DNA of 64,000 nucleotides from Archivesica marissinica (GCA_014843695.1 CM026390.1:58771053-58835052), one strand, 5' to 3'; positions 20,191 to 32,510 are shown, counted from the stretch's first letter. Notes: generated by a model from the sequence alone, not told the origin. Numbers and translations: made by a program.

Positions 20191-20471
20191 GAGGAATACA
20201 GTGTGTAAACACAGTGACGTTATTCACAGGCGAGCACTGGTTATTTGAAACATTAAATTTGAAATATTCTTTGTGTGTTTCAGGCTGATATGAATACCTC
20301 TTCACAGTGAATGTGGTATCAGAAGAAATGAAAGATTGGAAATATAAATGAACATACTGTATGTTTTTACTTTTTACTATGTATTGAATAGGCAATGTAT
20401 TTGTTATTTTACAACCTTAGTCCTTATTCTGTCTAGAGTGACATTCGCCGAATGCGTGATCCTTATTTCAA

Positions 20472-20474
<3 letters not shown>

Positions 20475-20512
<38 letters not shown>

Positions 20513-20581
20513 TATTATTATTATTATTATTATTATATTATTATTATTATTATTATATTATTATTATTATTATTATTATTA

Positions 20582-20620
<39 letters not shown>

Positions 20621-20622
20621 GC
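20475..20622 (+). repeat. (ATT)n microsatellite
   Basis: About 48 ATT units with occasional single-base phase slips. The long Tyr/Ile/Leu readings through it are artefacts. Confidence 0.97.
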
Positions 20623-20773
20623 TACATCAAGATAGATCAACTATTTTGTTTGGCATGTAAATACAATTATAGTAAAGGCGGCTACAATAAATCCAACATA
20701 CATCATATATTTGAGAAAAGTGTGTGTATAGTTAATCAATTTTTATCCAGTGTATTATTTGTATAATTTGCAA

Positions 20774-21157
20774 CAGTTGTACGCAGTAGGGATCATGATA
20801 TATAGTTAAATGGTCTAAATAGTATTTAATTGTTATTGTGTTGCAACACAATAACAATAATATTTAGACTATTTAATTATATAGCAATATTATTATTATT
20901 TATTTATATTTTATTCTTTATTTCAGTCTCATCAATGTACAGCATATAACAAACATAGAGTAGGGTTTACATATTAAAAAGTACATTGCCACTCAATTCA
21001 GAGTTACAAGAGACTATGTATATATACATCATTCATCTATAACATATTGCACTACTATAGTATATACATGTACATGTGATAACTACATGTGTGAGATAAA
21101 TCTGAAAAGCAGTCGCTAATTGAAATTTAAAGCAATGATCCCTACTGCGTACAACTG
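20774..21157. mobile_element. Inverted-repeat element holding a hairpin and a LINE 3' end
   Basis: Perfect 23-bp inverted ends (CAGTTGTACGCAGTAGGGAT and 3 more bases) at 20774-20796 and 21135-21157. Just inside the left end is an imperfect palindrome (about 20805-20890, centred on GTTGCAAC). At about 20900-21020 is a minus-strand LINE 3' tail (CTTTATTTCAGTCTCATCAA) like those at 30217 and 36944. So a LINE end was either captured by, or inserted into, a MITE. Confidence 0.65.
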
Positions 21158-21199
21158 TATTTTATAATATATACATAAATTGTGATATCTAAGTTGTGT

Positions 21200-21424
21200 C
21201 GTGATAGCGCAGTGGATACGCGTTCGCTTCAGGTGCGAACGGTCCGGAGTTCGAGTCCCGCTGGAGCCGTTACGAGTGTGCCCTTAGGCAAGGCATTTAA
21301 ATTCCACATTGCCTCTTCTCTCTCCCTCGTGGCGATGCAGTCAACCATGAATGAGGTCTCGAGAGTGATTAATATAAATTGTAAGAACTTGTTTCGCAAT
21401 CGAGCTAAAATAAATTTGTGTAAA
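21200..21424 (+). mobile_element. SINE family A, full length
   Basis: Head GATAGCGCAGTGGATACGCG, B box GGAGTTCGAGTCCC and tail CGAGAGTGATTAATATAA. An 11-bp target duplication CTAAGTTGTGT lies at 21189-21199 and 21425-21435. Confidence 0.93.
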
Positions 21425-21499
21425 CTAAGTTGTGTAACACAAGCATAGTAAAATATCAAAGGTGATCCCCCATAACAGTTCATAGTGATTGGGTAAATG

Positions 21500-22034
21500 A
21501 TTGAATATGAAGAATGAAAATTAATGAAAATTAACGATTGGAATGCTTTGCCACAGGAAAATAAGGATATTGATACACTAGCTTCTTTCAAATATTGCTT
21601 GAACTCTAATAAACCGAATCCTAATCCACTGTTCTATCATGGTGTCCGCCGTGCCCAAGTCCTCCATACCCGTATTCGAAACGGATGCAGTGCTCTAAAT
21701 CAACATTTATTTTCGAGAAATATTATAAACTCTCCACTTTGCAGATGCGGAGCTAATGAATCCAGTCACCACTACTTATTCCAATGTCCTGATTATTCAG
21801 ACACCAGAATAAACCTTATCAACACCATAAGCCCGTTGACAGACATTTCTCTTAACGTTCTTTTGTATGGTGATGATAATCTAAGTGAAGAGATAAACAA
21901 GGTGAGATTTGATGCAGTTCACCAGTTTATTACAGCAACAAAGATATTTGATAACGGCTAGTGTAATTTGTGTATCTTCCTCTTTCATCCTCATATAAAC
22001 GATTCCAACCACGTTCTCTCTCACTCTCTCTTTC

Positions 22035-22076
<42 letters not shown>

Positions 22077-22420
22077 ACTCTCTCTCTCGTCCCCTCTCTC
22101 GCCTCACCATTTCCTAAATCGACTGCACGTAATCCCTCACCATTTCCTAAATCGACTGCACGTAATCCGACTGATAAGCCAGTCTGATTGATTACTTCAT
22201 CATCATCTCCATATTAGTTTTACGTACACTTATATCATTACAGTTGAATAAAACTTGTCACGTTCATAAATGTATATACACTCTGCCATATAGTTTATGA
22301 AAATTATGTTTGTCATGGAGAAAATCTAAATAAGCTACTAGCTTCCGATTTAATCCATTTGTTCTTGTATATTAATGTTACAACATGATGTAAATATTGA
22401 TAAAATAAAATATGTTTAAA
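21500..22420 (+). mobile_element. 5'-truncated LINE, family 2 (ORF2 C-terminus and 3' tail)
   Basis: A frame from 21524 to 21961 encodes the C-terminal cysteine domain of a non-LTR reverse-transcriptase polyprotein (HTRIRNGCSALN, LCRCGANESSHHYLFQC). A (CT)n run follows at about 22018-22085, then a 34-bp segment repeated in tandem (TTTCCTAAATCGACTGCACG). The 3' end is AATAAAATATGTTTAAAC at about 22400. The same 3' end and protein motif are found at 34309-35107 on the minus strand. The RT and endonuclease parts are missing. Confidence 0.75.
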
Positions 22421-22770
22421 CTAAGAATGAAACCTTAGACACACAAATTTTAGTGTTGTTTAATCGGAGGTGCTATTTATGTACTGGAGAAGAATGATAT
22501 AAGACCATCTCTTTCATTCTAATCCTGTTTCTGTATTTCGATATGTGTAATGTATGCATTGTTCAATATGTATTATTGGGAAATAAAATATGTTTAAACG
22601 TATGCAACAATTATGCTAGCAAAGGGGCCGAACACTTTCTAACGATAACAGTTATATTCTGTCTAAAATGAACTATGGCTCCATTTGAAGATATTATGAG
22701 TGTGTATGTATACAGTGATGGCTAGTAACAACACCATGTACATGAAACATATCAATCTAATTCGATAAAC
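22421..22770. other. No gene seen; second LINE-2-like tail
   Basis: A second AATAAAATATGTTTAAAC motif at about 22577 suggests another short LINE 2 end. Otherwise unique. Confidence 0.4.
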
Positions 22771-22772
22771 TA

Positions 22773-22990
22773 TCATGGTAATCCAGGGATCACAGGTTCA
22801 ATCCCCCGTCTGACCCTAATAAAATTTACACCGTGCACGTAAAGGAACCATTGAGAACTGGAGTGTAGAATTCTGTCACGTGAGAACATCATCAGGCATG
22901 CTAGAGGAACGTCGACTGTTCTACCCGTACCCTGAAATGCTGCTCGGGGTGGAATTCTTCCACCCACCAATAAATGCCAGACTGTCGCTA
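22773..22990 (+). repeat. SINE family B, partial and rearranged
   Basis: Starts in the head (TGGTAATCCAGGGATCACAG, CCCCCGTCTGACCCTAAT) and jumps to ACACCGTGCACGTAAAGGAACC, then departs from the family. The central SINE part is deleted. Confidence 0.6.
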
Positions 22991-23205
22991 TACGAGTTAA
23001 GCAGTTACTTTATTACCACATAAATCAATGACACAGCTCATAGGAATGCAACAAAAAGCAAGAGAAATGTCCATATGAATTGAAATGATAACATACATAG
23101 ATCGATTAGCGATATATATGCATATAATAATGCATATAATAAAGGAATCATACTGAATCATGTACATAATTAAATATTGCATTGCGGGACATGAGTTTAG
23201 ATATA

Positions 23206-23383
23206 CAGTCAAACATGTGTTAGTGGGCACCTCCATTAAGCAGCCAACCTGTATTAAGCAGTCAGTTTCCAGATTCCCAATATGTTGTTTTATTATAATT
23301 TTGACCTATATTAAGCAGTCATCTGTGCTAAGCAGCCACTTTCTTTGATTCCATTGTCCGGCTGTTTAAGACAGGTTTAACTG
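23206..23383. mobile_element. TA-flanked MITE (Tc/mariner-pogo-like)
   Basis: Ends CAGTCAAACATG...CAGGTTTAACTG, flanked by TA on both sides. A related MITE with CAGTCAAACCT ends is at 50234-50350. TA target duplication and CAG ends fit Tc/mariner. Confidence 0.65.
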
Positions 23384-23526
23384 TAGAATTATTCATAATA
23401 CGACAGCAAAGCAGACTGTTAATGCGTTGCTGACTCTCAAACAAGGTGTGCCTTTTTTTAATGTGATAAGATATGTTTGACTCTGTATTAATAAAACAGA
23501 ACAGAAACGTTTGGGATGCTTATATA

Positions 23527-23534
23527 TTATTTTA
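23527..23534 (-). terminator. Poly(A) signal of gene 1
   Basis: AATAAA on the minus strand about 75 bp after the stop codon at 23606-23608. Confidence 0.55.
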
Positions 23535-23605
23535 TTCACAATTGGAGCATTTGATATTCAAGAAGCGTGTGTCAGGTTCAGGCAGGAGGACATTTCGTGC
23601 GTACA

Positions 23606-26600
23606 TTATGCTGGGGCGGCGGCCTCGGTAGCAGGAGCGGCTTCAGTAGCAGCAGCGGCGTCAGTAGCAGGCACAGCTTCAGTAGCAGGGATATCTGAGG
23701 CAGGAACGGCTTCTACGGGGTGTGGTACGTTGCAGGCAGGGTTGTTTTCCCATTCATCGACATCAATTGGTGCACCAGCGAATTCTACATCATCTTCGCA
23801 CTGAAATTTTAAAAAGAAGCTGAATTAAATTGTAATAAATCGGGCTGATTGTATTTAGCTTATTAGCTTCACTGTTGACACCATCGCTACATTTCTGATA
23901 GAGTTGCTGCTACAATATTTTCAGATGTCTCATAATCTTAAAAAGCCAGAAAATGGTAACTAAATAAATACGACTTTCATAAAATACAATGTTTTATAAC
24001 TTATAAACCTCATCATGTTCTAAAGTTAGCAAATCTAAATAGCAAACCTCACAACATTCTAATTGTAGAAAATCGAAATAGCAAACCTCATAACGCTGCT
24101 AAATGTAGCAATGCGAGATAACAAACCTCACCATGTTCTAATGGTAGCAAATCGAAATAGCAAACCTCATAACGCTGCTAAATGTAGCAATGCGAGATAA
24201 CAAACCTCACCAAGTTCTAATGGTAGCAAATCGAAATAGCAAACCTCACCACGCTGCTAAATGTAGCAATGCGAGATAGCAAACCTCCTAACGCTGCTAA
24301 ATGTAGCAATGCGAGATAGCAAACCTCACCACGCTGCTAAATGTAGCAATGCGAGATAGCAAACCTCCACCACGCTGCTAAATGTAGCAATACGTGATAG
24401 CAAACCTCCATCACTCTGCTAAATGTAGCAATGCGAGATAGCAAACCTCCACCACGCTGCTAAATGTAGCAATGCGAGATAGCAAACCTCCATCACGCTG
24501 CTAAATGTAGCAATGCGAGATAGCAAACCTCACCACGCTGCTAATGTAGCAATGCGAGATAGCAAACCTCCATCACGCTGCTAAATGTAGCAATGCGAGA
24601 TAGCAAACCTCCATCACTCTGCTAAATGTAGCAATACGAGATAGCAAACCTCACCACGCTGCTAAATGTAGCAATACGAGATAGCAAACCTCCACCACGT
24701 TGCTAAATGTAGCAATGCGAGATAGCAAACCTCCATCACGCTGCTAAATGTAGCAATACGTGATAGCAAACCTCCATCACGCTGCTAAATGTAGCAATGC
24801 GAGATAGCAAACCTCACCACGCTGCTAAATGTAGCAATGCGAGATAGCAATCCTCACCATGCTGCTAAATGTAGCAATACGTGATAGCAAACCTCCATCA
24901 CGCTGCTAAATGTAGCAATGCGAGATAGCAAACCTCCACCACGCTGCTAAATGTAGCAATGCGTGATAGCAAACCTCCATCACGCTGCTAAATGTAGCAA
25001 TGCGAGATAGCAAACCTCCATCACGCTGCTAAATGTAGCAATACGTGATAGCAAACCTCCACCACGCTGCTAAATGTAGCAATGCGAGATAGCAAACCTC
25101 CACATGTTTGTCATACCTCACAAGAAGTTAAGAATCCATTTTAAAAGTCTTGAATCCAGATCACAATAACCTTTGGAATATAATAGGATCGAGGCCCACC
25201 CTTCCCCAAATGTCATGAATGTCCGTCCGTAACGTGTAGCGTAATCATGTTAACAGATACAAAACGATAAACAAACAAAAAACCTCCTTGACGGATATAA
25301 TAAATACATTGATTACCTCAAGCATCAGCCCACGGTCATCCTCGCTTTCGATATCTCCGCATCTGCATACTCTGCCGTACAACTTATCCTGGGACCCAGG
25401 GGCCAAGAACGTGTTATATAACCTACAACCTGAAAACGGAAGCAACCCCCAATGAAGATGTCGTATGATTGTATATAAATATTCTCTCATAATTAATGGT
25501 TTAGTTTAAACATATTTATTCATTCATGTACAGTACATATATATTGTATACAGAATGAAAATGGATTTAATCGAAAGATAATAGCCTATTGAGATTAATG
25601 ATTTAGTTTCGAATCCAGAAGTTGACGCGCAATATCTCTGCACATCCAAATAGCTACGATGCATTGAAACGATTTACTCTAAAACATTTATTGCAATACC
25701 CGTTGCTATTAAAATGATGTGGTGGCAACACACATACATCGCGGACATAGGTATTGTCAATATTACAATGCCGCTAGCTACACATACCTTTGTTACATAT
25801 CCCATCGCTGCAGACACTACCGCAAGCACAATCTCTACAGAAAATATAGACACAACTATTGTTTCAGCAGTTTACTAAACGGAACCAATAAATCATGCAT
25901 AACAATTACTCCCCAAACATACAAAATAGGTCGAAAAATATCCATTTCTGGGACGATAATAAAGTTTTGTCTAACATCCTTGGTGCACAAATGCAGGTAG
26001 ATTACAAGGCCACTCGAGACATGATAGCTATACATACAACGAGCCCACATGGTGTGATTGGTTGCGTCCAAGCTTGAGACCATGTTTTAATAGAACTGGT
26101 TTATAGCATCCAAGCCATGGCTTACGATAGAGGTTCGATCCCCCGTCTGACCCTAATACAATTAATAGTCTTCCAGATGGGACGTTAAACCGAGGTCTCG
26201 TGTCGGTGCTTTACACCATGCACGTAAAAGAACCAGAGGAGATTCGGGAAATCTAAAATGACTAATCTCTTCAGGAGGCGTCGCTCATATGGACAACCGG
26301 TAGCGACGATAAATAAGCGTAAACACACACACATATACAAATATAGTAGTGTACCTACTCTAATAAACGTTTGTAGCTTAGAATACCAACATTGTAGGCC
26401 CACATGAAACTACGAAAACAACTGTTCACGTCATTTCCAAATCCCAAATATTGTTTGCAGAATTAGTACGACCGTACAACCCATTACTTGAATTGGGGGA
26501 ACAGTTTAAGCATAAAACTACGAAAACAACTGCTTCAGTAATTTCCAAGTCACAAAAAATGTTTTTCATTTTGGTAAAAATGCATTTTCATGACAGACAG

Positions 26601-27726
26601 TGAATAGTTGTTGTGTTTTTTGCGAAATTATGCGACTTGAGAAGACTTCAGACTAGTTGAAAAGATGTGGTATAAGAATTCAGGCCATTGCAAGCTGAAG
26701 GTTGGTATACTGTATTATTTGACAACTTTTCTTGCCACTACATTATACATTATAAGAACTATTTTTGACTATGGTTGGACAGTGTGATTGAGTGTGTTTT
26801 TGTCCATATTAAACCTAGCATAACCGTACATGTACCTGTGTTTAGTCATGTAATGATGATACTAATAAACTAACTTGTCTTATGATTATATTCAATATAT
26901 GCAATTCTTGAAAAAATAAATGAAAATCCTTTAACATTTATTAATTCAAATCTTATATTATTATATGAATTTAGTTCTTGTAAATGAATATAAATCTTGT
27001 AAATGAATATAAATCTTGTAAATGAATTTAAATCTTGTAAATGAATATAAATCTTGTAAATGAATATAAATCTTGTAAATGAATTTAAATCTTGTAAATG
27101 AATTTAAATCTTGTAAATGAATTTAAATCTTGTAAATGAATATAAATCTTGTAAATGAATTTAGTTCTTGTAAATGAATATAAATCTTGTAAATGAATTT
27201 AGTTCTTGTAAATGAATATAAATCTTGTAAATGAATTTAAATCTTGTAAATGAATTTAAATCTTGTAAATGAATTTAAATCATGTAAATGAATTTAAATC
27301 ATGTAAATGAATATAAATCAAGTAAATGAATATAAATCTTGTAAATGAATTTAAATCATGTAAATACATTCAAATCTTGTAAATTAATTTAAATCTTGTA
27401 AATGGATTCAAATTGTGTAAATGAATTAAAATCATGTAAGTGAATATATGACTTCGGCATACTGAGTAACTTCTGATATATTTGCCATTGTTTAATTACC
27501 ACGACTTGTCCTATAACTAAACAATTATATAATAATAATATGCTTTAACATTTAAATTTGGACACGAGTGTCTTCCCATTTTCCCAGTTAATTAATGACG
27601 TTTATGTTTATAATTTCGTTAGGAAGAAATGATAACTCACTCCTGTTCTTCGCATGCATCTCCATCGTCAGCTGTGACGAATGCAACAGCGACAACAAAC
27701 AACAGGGCGATAGCTAGTCGTGACAT
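23606..27726 (-). CDS. Small secreted cysteine-rich protein, four exons (gene 1)
   Basis: Spliced reading on the minus strand: exon 1 27641-27726, exon 2 25788-25834 (47 nt), exon 3 25317-25429, exon 4 23606-23800, total 146 residues plus stop. Every junction has GT/AG (donors GTGAGT, GTATGT, GTAATC; acceptors TTCTGTAG, TTTTCAG, AATTTCAG) and phases 2, 1, 0 agree. Exon 1 is a signal peptide (SRLAIALLFVVAVAFVTA) followed by an acidic start. Exon 2 gives DCACGSVCSDGICNKG, exon 3 begins with GC and holds VCRCG, exon 4 has two more Cys and then an Ala/Pro/Thr/Glu tail of PATEA-like repeats. There are ten cysteines after the signal. A further acceptor (GTTTCAG) just before the ATG suggests a non-coding first exon. 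A poly(A) signal lies near 23530. The family is unknown to me; the product is extracellular by inference. Confidence 0.75.
24000..25105. repeat. 41-bp minisatellite inside an intron of gene 1
   Basis: About 26 copies of a roughly 41-bp unit (CTGCTAAATGTAGCAATGCG, then AGATAGCAAACCTCC and a variable ATCACG). The first copies are more diverged. It lies in the intron between exons 3 and 4. Confidence 0.96.
25495..25560 (-). repeat. LINE 2 3'-end fragment
   Basis: TTAGTTTAAACATATTTATT is the reverse complement of the LINE 2 tail seen at 22400. It lies in an intron of gene 1. The next 200 bp show nothing. Confidence 0.45.
26115..26330 (+). mobile_element. SINE family B, head damaged, in intron
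   Basis: From GGTTCGATCCCCCGTCTGAC through GATGGGACGTTAAACCGAGG to the tail GGCGTCGCTCATATGG...GCGACGATAAATAAGCG. A short internal deletion removes the TGGGTCTCTG part. Confidence 0.85.
26565..26735. repeat. Dispersed repeat R1, copy 2
   Basis: Same block order as 20025-20190. Just before it, at about 26404-26560, a segment AAACTACGAAAACAACTG occurs twice. Confidence 0.75.
26955..27445. repeat. 19-bp minisatellite inside intron 1 of gene 1
   Basis: About 26 copies of CTTGTAAATGAATTTAAAT and its TATAAAT variant. It lies in the intron between exons 1 and 2. Confidence 0.96.
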
Positions 27727-28032
27727 ATTAGCACTTCAGCTGAAACATAAAAGGATAATTAATAGTACCATAGTCACGTATGGCTAGTGAACGATATAAC
27801 AATAGTTTTGCTAGTAAATTCAAAGCAATGTACAAAGAACATAGATCCAGATGAGCCGCTGCGTAAATAGGATATATGTTGTTTGCAGTTCGGACAGGTG
27901 CTTCAGCTCCACTGTCTGAAGAGCAATCAGCATATAGCCGGATCAGACGGCACGTCTGTCTGGTCAGGTTATCGGTTTTTTGCAAAGGTGCTTTTATGCG
28001 ACATTGGCGCTAAAAGAGTTAAACTGATGGCA

Positions 28033-28325
28033 TGTGTTTTACGTTTATTTATCGTCGCTACCGGTTGCCCATATGAGCGACGCCTCCTGAAGAGATTAGT
28101 CATTTTAGATGTTGGAGGATAGTGCAATGATACAGACAGAGACCCATTCCAGAATCTCCTCTGGTTCTTTTACGTTCACGGTGTACAGCACCGACACGAG
28201 ACCTCGGTTTAACGTCCCATCTGAAAGACTGTTAATTTTATTAGGGTCAGACGGGGGATCGAACCTGCGAATCCTGGATTACCAGTCCAGCGTGTTACCA
28301 CTGGACTACAGATCCGTCTGCTAAA
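28033..28325 (-). mobile_element. SINE family B, full length
   Basis: Reads on the minus strand from a tRNA-like head (CAGACGGATCTGTAGTCCAG; B box GGTTCGATCCCCCG) to the tail CGCTCATATGGGCAACCGG...GATAAATAAACGTAAAAC. Confidence 0.93.
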
Positions 28326-28477
28326 CTGATTGCACAAACTCACTAAATAATATATATTTGATTATGATTGCATGTTTAGATGGCTAGTATGCTTGTAACA
28401 TTACTGTATGTTCGGTTTACACATCTCCTACTATCACTCACACAAGAGTGTCACACACATTGAATGAAACAGTTTAA

Positions 28478-28998
28478 AGCGACATAACACGATTGCATAA
28501 AGCATGTGTTCACGTATACATGCATTGCTACTACACATTCTCTTCTGATTACATTCGAACACTAACATTGAATCAATAAACAGTGTTTTGTGGTATATAC
28601 AAACTTTCAAAAGTGAAATTAGGATTTTATATAACATCATATGCGCTCCTGAAATGACGTTTGTTTGTCATCGGAGTCAATACTAAACACGTGATACTAG
28701 ATTAGAGATAATTTAAATAAGATTAGTCTACAAATAAATATGCATAGGCACACATGTGAGATATCACGGTAAATATGTACCATACCTCGTGTTATTCAGG
28801 ATAAACGCTTTTATTATTATTACGCATGCACGTCGACCGTATTTACATTAATTTGTTATGTTAACAAACCTCGTATACGACGTTTGTTTATGTGTTGAGA
28901 TACTCAGTTATTGATGCAACTATTTGGAAATAAATTATACCATATAATAGCAAATTACATTCTGTAGATATTTGCATTTCCACAGAAGTATTGTCGCT
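28478..28998. mobile_element. TTAA-flanked MITE, copy 1
   Basis: TTAA at 28474-28477 and 28999-29002. Ends AGCGACAT and TGTCGCT are inverted. Internal sequence (ATAAATATGCATAGGCACAC) is shared with the MITE at 55424-56268. TTAA targets are typical of piggyBac and Kolobok elements. Confidence 0.75.
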
Positions 28999-29094
28999 TT
29001 AAATACTTCGTGTTAACACAATCCGCCATTGAGCCATCAATGATATTCGAAATGAAATGATGAAATTATCAGTGATATTAACATTATAATTCAC

Positions 29095-29985
29095 TGTTAG
29101 GATAACAGTGATAATTCAGGATAACAGTGATAATTCAGGATAACAGTGATAATTCAGGATAACAGTTATAATTCAGGATAACAATTATAATTCAGGATAA
29201 CAGTGATAATTCAGGATAACAGTTATAATTCAGGATAACAGTTATAATTCAGGATAACAGTGATAATTCAGGATAACAGTTATAATTCAGGATAACAGTT
29301 ATAATTCAGGATAACAGTTATAATTCAGGATAACAGTTATAATTCAGGATAACAGTTATAATTCAGGATAACAGTGATAATTCAGGATAACAGTTATAAT
29401 TCAGGATAACAGTGATAATTCAGGATAACAGTTATAATTCAGGATAACAGTTATAATTCAGGATAACAGTTATAATTCAGGATAACAGTTATAATTCAGG
29501 ATAACAGTTATAATTCAGGATAACAGTTATAATTCAGGATAACAGTTATAATTCAGGATAACAGTTATAATTCAGGATAACAGTGATAATTCAGGATAAC
29601 AGTTATAATTCAGGATAACAGTTATAATTCAGGATAACAGTTATAATTCAGGATAACAGTTATAATTCAGGATAACAGTTATAATTCAGGATAACAGTTA
29701 TAATTCAGGATAACAGTTATAATTCAGGATAACAGTTATAATTCAGGATAACAGTTATAATTCAGGATAACAGTGATCATTCAGGATAACAGTGATAATT
29801 CAGGATAACAGTTATAATTCAGGATAACAGTGATAATTCAGGATAACAATGATAATTCAGGATAACAGTTATAATTCAGGATAACAGTTATAATTCAGGA
29901 TAACAGTTATAATTCAGGATAACAGTTATAATTCAGGATAACAGTTATAATTCAGGATAACAGTTATAATTCAGGATATAAACAA
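29095..29985. repeat. 19-bp minisatellite
   Basis: About 47 copies of ATAACAGTTATAATTCAGG, with a GTGATAATTC variant. It lies upstream of gene 1 with respect to its transcription. Confidence 0.97.
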
Positions 29986-30216
29986 TGAGAATATATGTGT
30001 GAACACTTTGGTTCACAATCGTCACAACGTAAAATACTGTAACCACCCAATCCTCCAGGATCAACTCCTCTATCTGGTCATTTAGGACATAATTAGTATC
30101 GCCATTTAATGTATCACTGTTTCATTTATTGTCACAACATAATTCATGTCCCAGTATATAATACAATTGTGTTCGTTTAATTAACATGGCTCTGTGTAAA
30201 CGAATGTAGTTTTATA
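29986..30216. other. No feature seen
   Basis: Unique AT-rich spacer between the minisatellite and the LINE fragment. Confidence 0.4.
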
Positions 30217-31376
30217 CTTTATTATAGTCTCATCTATGTACAATGTATCATAAAATCATATTACATACTATAAAACAGTACATAGCCATTCATATATTTG
30301 AATTACAAGAGACTTATCACAGTTATTTTCACATAATGTATATTCAATGCAACATAACAATTAATACTGTTCACTATATACATGGTAAATCTAAATTGCC
30401 TCTGCTAATCCAAACTAAAAAGATCTTTAAAAAAGAGATATCTAGGAATAAAATACTGAAAGCTTAATATAGGCACTAGTGTGCGACAGTAAAAAATGGT
30501 GTAAGAGATCCATTATCAATTTGGATCAGATCAAAAGTGAACTGATTAGCAGCAACTATTTAGTTGACATAAATGTATGTATACTGCATAGAGATAAACA
30601 TACGTTTACGTTAAAATACATTTCTGGTATATTTATAAGAATTATAGTGTATTATTTACAGAGGTAAAATGAACGCTTTTGCAAAATGTTAAAACAGGTT
30701 TTGGCACATGCCCTAATCATATATTTGTTGAAGAATAAAAATATCAACTGGTTATTTCTAGACAGGTTAGAGAAATTACTGTCTATACTGTTTGTTTTTA
30801 AGAACAAATCTTGTCTAATATCCTCATAAAGCTGACCTTCAAATAAAACATGACTTTCTGTTTCCATAGTATCACAGAAGTTACATTTTTGATCTTCAAA
30901 AGCAATGTTTTCATATCTTCCCGTCTCTATCCTTAATGGAGCAACACCACAACGGCATTTGGGAAATGCCGCCCTATGTCTTAATGGTAGTATAATCTTA
31001 CAATAGTGTTCTGTCTCAAAGCTGTTTTTATACATACAGTAAGTTCTAAGTATATTTCTGCCTCTGCGAGATGGGCCTGTTACATCAGTTATTTGAGCAT
31101 ACCAATGCGCAATAAATGTATCCATAGATGCAGTTTTAACATTATCTATCAAGGAGCGAGGGATGGAATCCGATATATCTACAGGCACGTCTAGATCTAG
31201 TTCTGCAATATATTTTTGAAAAACATAATACCTGTTTTTACACGAGACCGAGGCCTTAGAAAGAGCCCACAATGCAATACGTTTGTTTAACCTTGTGTTA
31301 TTTGTATGAGATAACCTAGTATATTGTTGGCAAACACTAGACCATTGTCGTACATATGCCAGCTCCCATCCCATCT
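30217..31376 (-). mobile_element. 5'-truncated LINE, family 1
   Basis: The 240-codon minus-strand frame (30652-31374) is the C-terminal part of a non-LTR ORF2: YTRLSHTNNTRLNKRIALWA, RGRNILRTYCMYK, RCGVAPLRIETGRYEN and the cysteine motif CNFCDTMETESHVLFEG. The 3' UTR runs to 30217 with the tail ...TTGTACATAGATGAGACTAT. The same family appears at 36927-38583 and 33690-41150. Reading is open, so this end is relatively young. Confidence 0.8.
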
Positions 31377-31432
31377 CTCCTAATGTATGTCATACACGTT
31401 GAAGCCTATCTTTATGGCATCAGGCCTAGATG

Positions 31433-31553
31433 TTATAAATCTGTTCTCCAATCTCAGACTCAGACTCAAGCTTCTGATTGGTTCAGTTACGTGTAAATAT
31501 CAGAATCAACCAATCATATCACTTGAGCTTGAGTTTTGAGATTTGAGAAAGGT
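31433..31553. mobile_element. MITE M1, copy 1
   Basis: Inverted ends of about 38 bp (GTTATAAATCTGTTCTCCAA... and ...GAGAAAGGTTTTATAAC) around a core with CTGATTGGTTCAGT. A second copy at about 44794-44935 interrupts a SINE. Confidence 0.75.
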
Positions 31554-32399
31554 TTTATAACCTCCGACCCAGGGTAGCGTCACTCATGATTGCTATCAAT
31601 GTGAATTGGGTGAAATAAAATTTGATCTACACAAGAAGAAATAAATAGTATGCATGTATGTTAAGTCAAAAATAAAATATCCAGAAACTATTACATACGT
31701 GTTTTTTTTCTTTGGAAGAAATGTGGCAGTCCTAAATTTAATGGCGCTACTAGAATGGTACGATCGCTTTATATAGTGACCGGTGACAACAGCCACGTAG
31801 GTTACGAACCATGCCATGTGTTACCCCGCACCTCTTCGCGTGCCTGTATACACAGATGCCGACAGCTGGAACTACGATTGAACCCTGTGGTACTGTCTGT
31901 CAACATTATGGTTTTACAATGAAGCTGTTTTGCCTTTCAAATTATTATGTATATGGGCAACATATGATGCTAATGGACATCACCTGCCATGTACAGTGAG
32001 TTCAAAGCATAACGCTATTAATCATGTTGCCACTCTATGCTAGCTTGTTGATGCCTTCGGTTTAACATAAGCATGGCAACAATTAATGTATTAGTATGAT
32101 TAAATGAATCTACGTTTTCATTCGGTACACGAATCGTATTCCAGTATCTTAATTCGTAGTTGTAGTAGTTACCAACACAATACGTTGGCCTCTGAATAGA
32201 GGTAGACGTTGTGCTCGTATTAACCAGATACGATCGAACGACTTTTCATACTATATAGGTACATGGACAACACATGATAGCGTTTACATGCCACCATATT
32301 TAAACACTTGTTTTACTGTTTGGCCTCTTACCTGACGGAGTGATATATAATACCTACTGTATCTCCATGCATAAGGGTACAAACACCCGTAACAGAGTG
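31554..32399. other. No gene supported
   Basis: Unique sequence; short open frames only. A small inverted pair (CATGTTGCCA / TGGCAACA) occurs near 32018-32085. Confidence 0.4.
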
Positions 32400-32510
32400 A
32401 CGCCCGTTTGCCTTGAATGGCGTCCCGTTTGCCGTGAATGGCGTCCCGTATGCCATGAATGGCGTCCCGTATGCCGTGAATGGCGTCCCGTATACCGGGG
32501 AGGTGAGTAC
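32400..32510. repeat. 21-bp minisatellite, short
   Basis: About five copies of TGAATGGCGTCCCGTATGCCG. Readings through it give repeated RDAIHGI peptides, which I take as chance. Confidence 0.9.

Noticed and set aside
20348..20766. Tyr/Ile/Leu-rich frames
   Set aside because: They read through an (ATT)n microsatellite.
23511..23804. Plus-strand Ala/Ser/Val-rich frame
   Set aside because: It is the antisense of exon 4 of the secreted-protein gene, which has splice-site support.
24000..25105. CRISPR-like regular array
   Set aside because: Repeats are directly tandem with no unique spacers; it is a eukaryotic minisatellite.
27883..28324. Plus-strand frames
   Set aside because: They run over a minus-strand SINE B copy.
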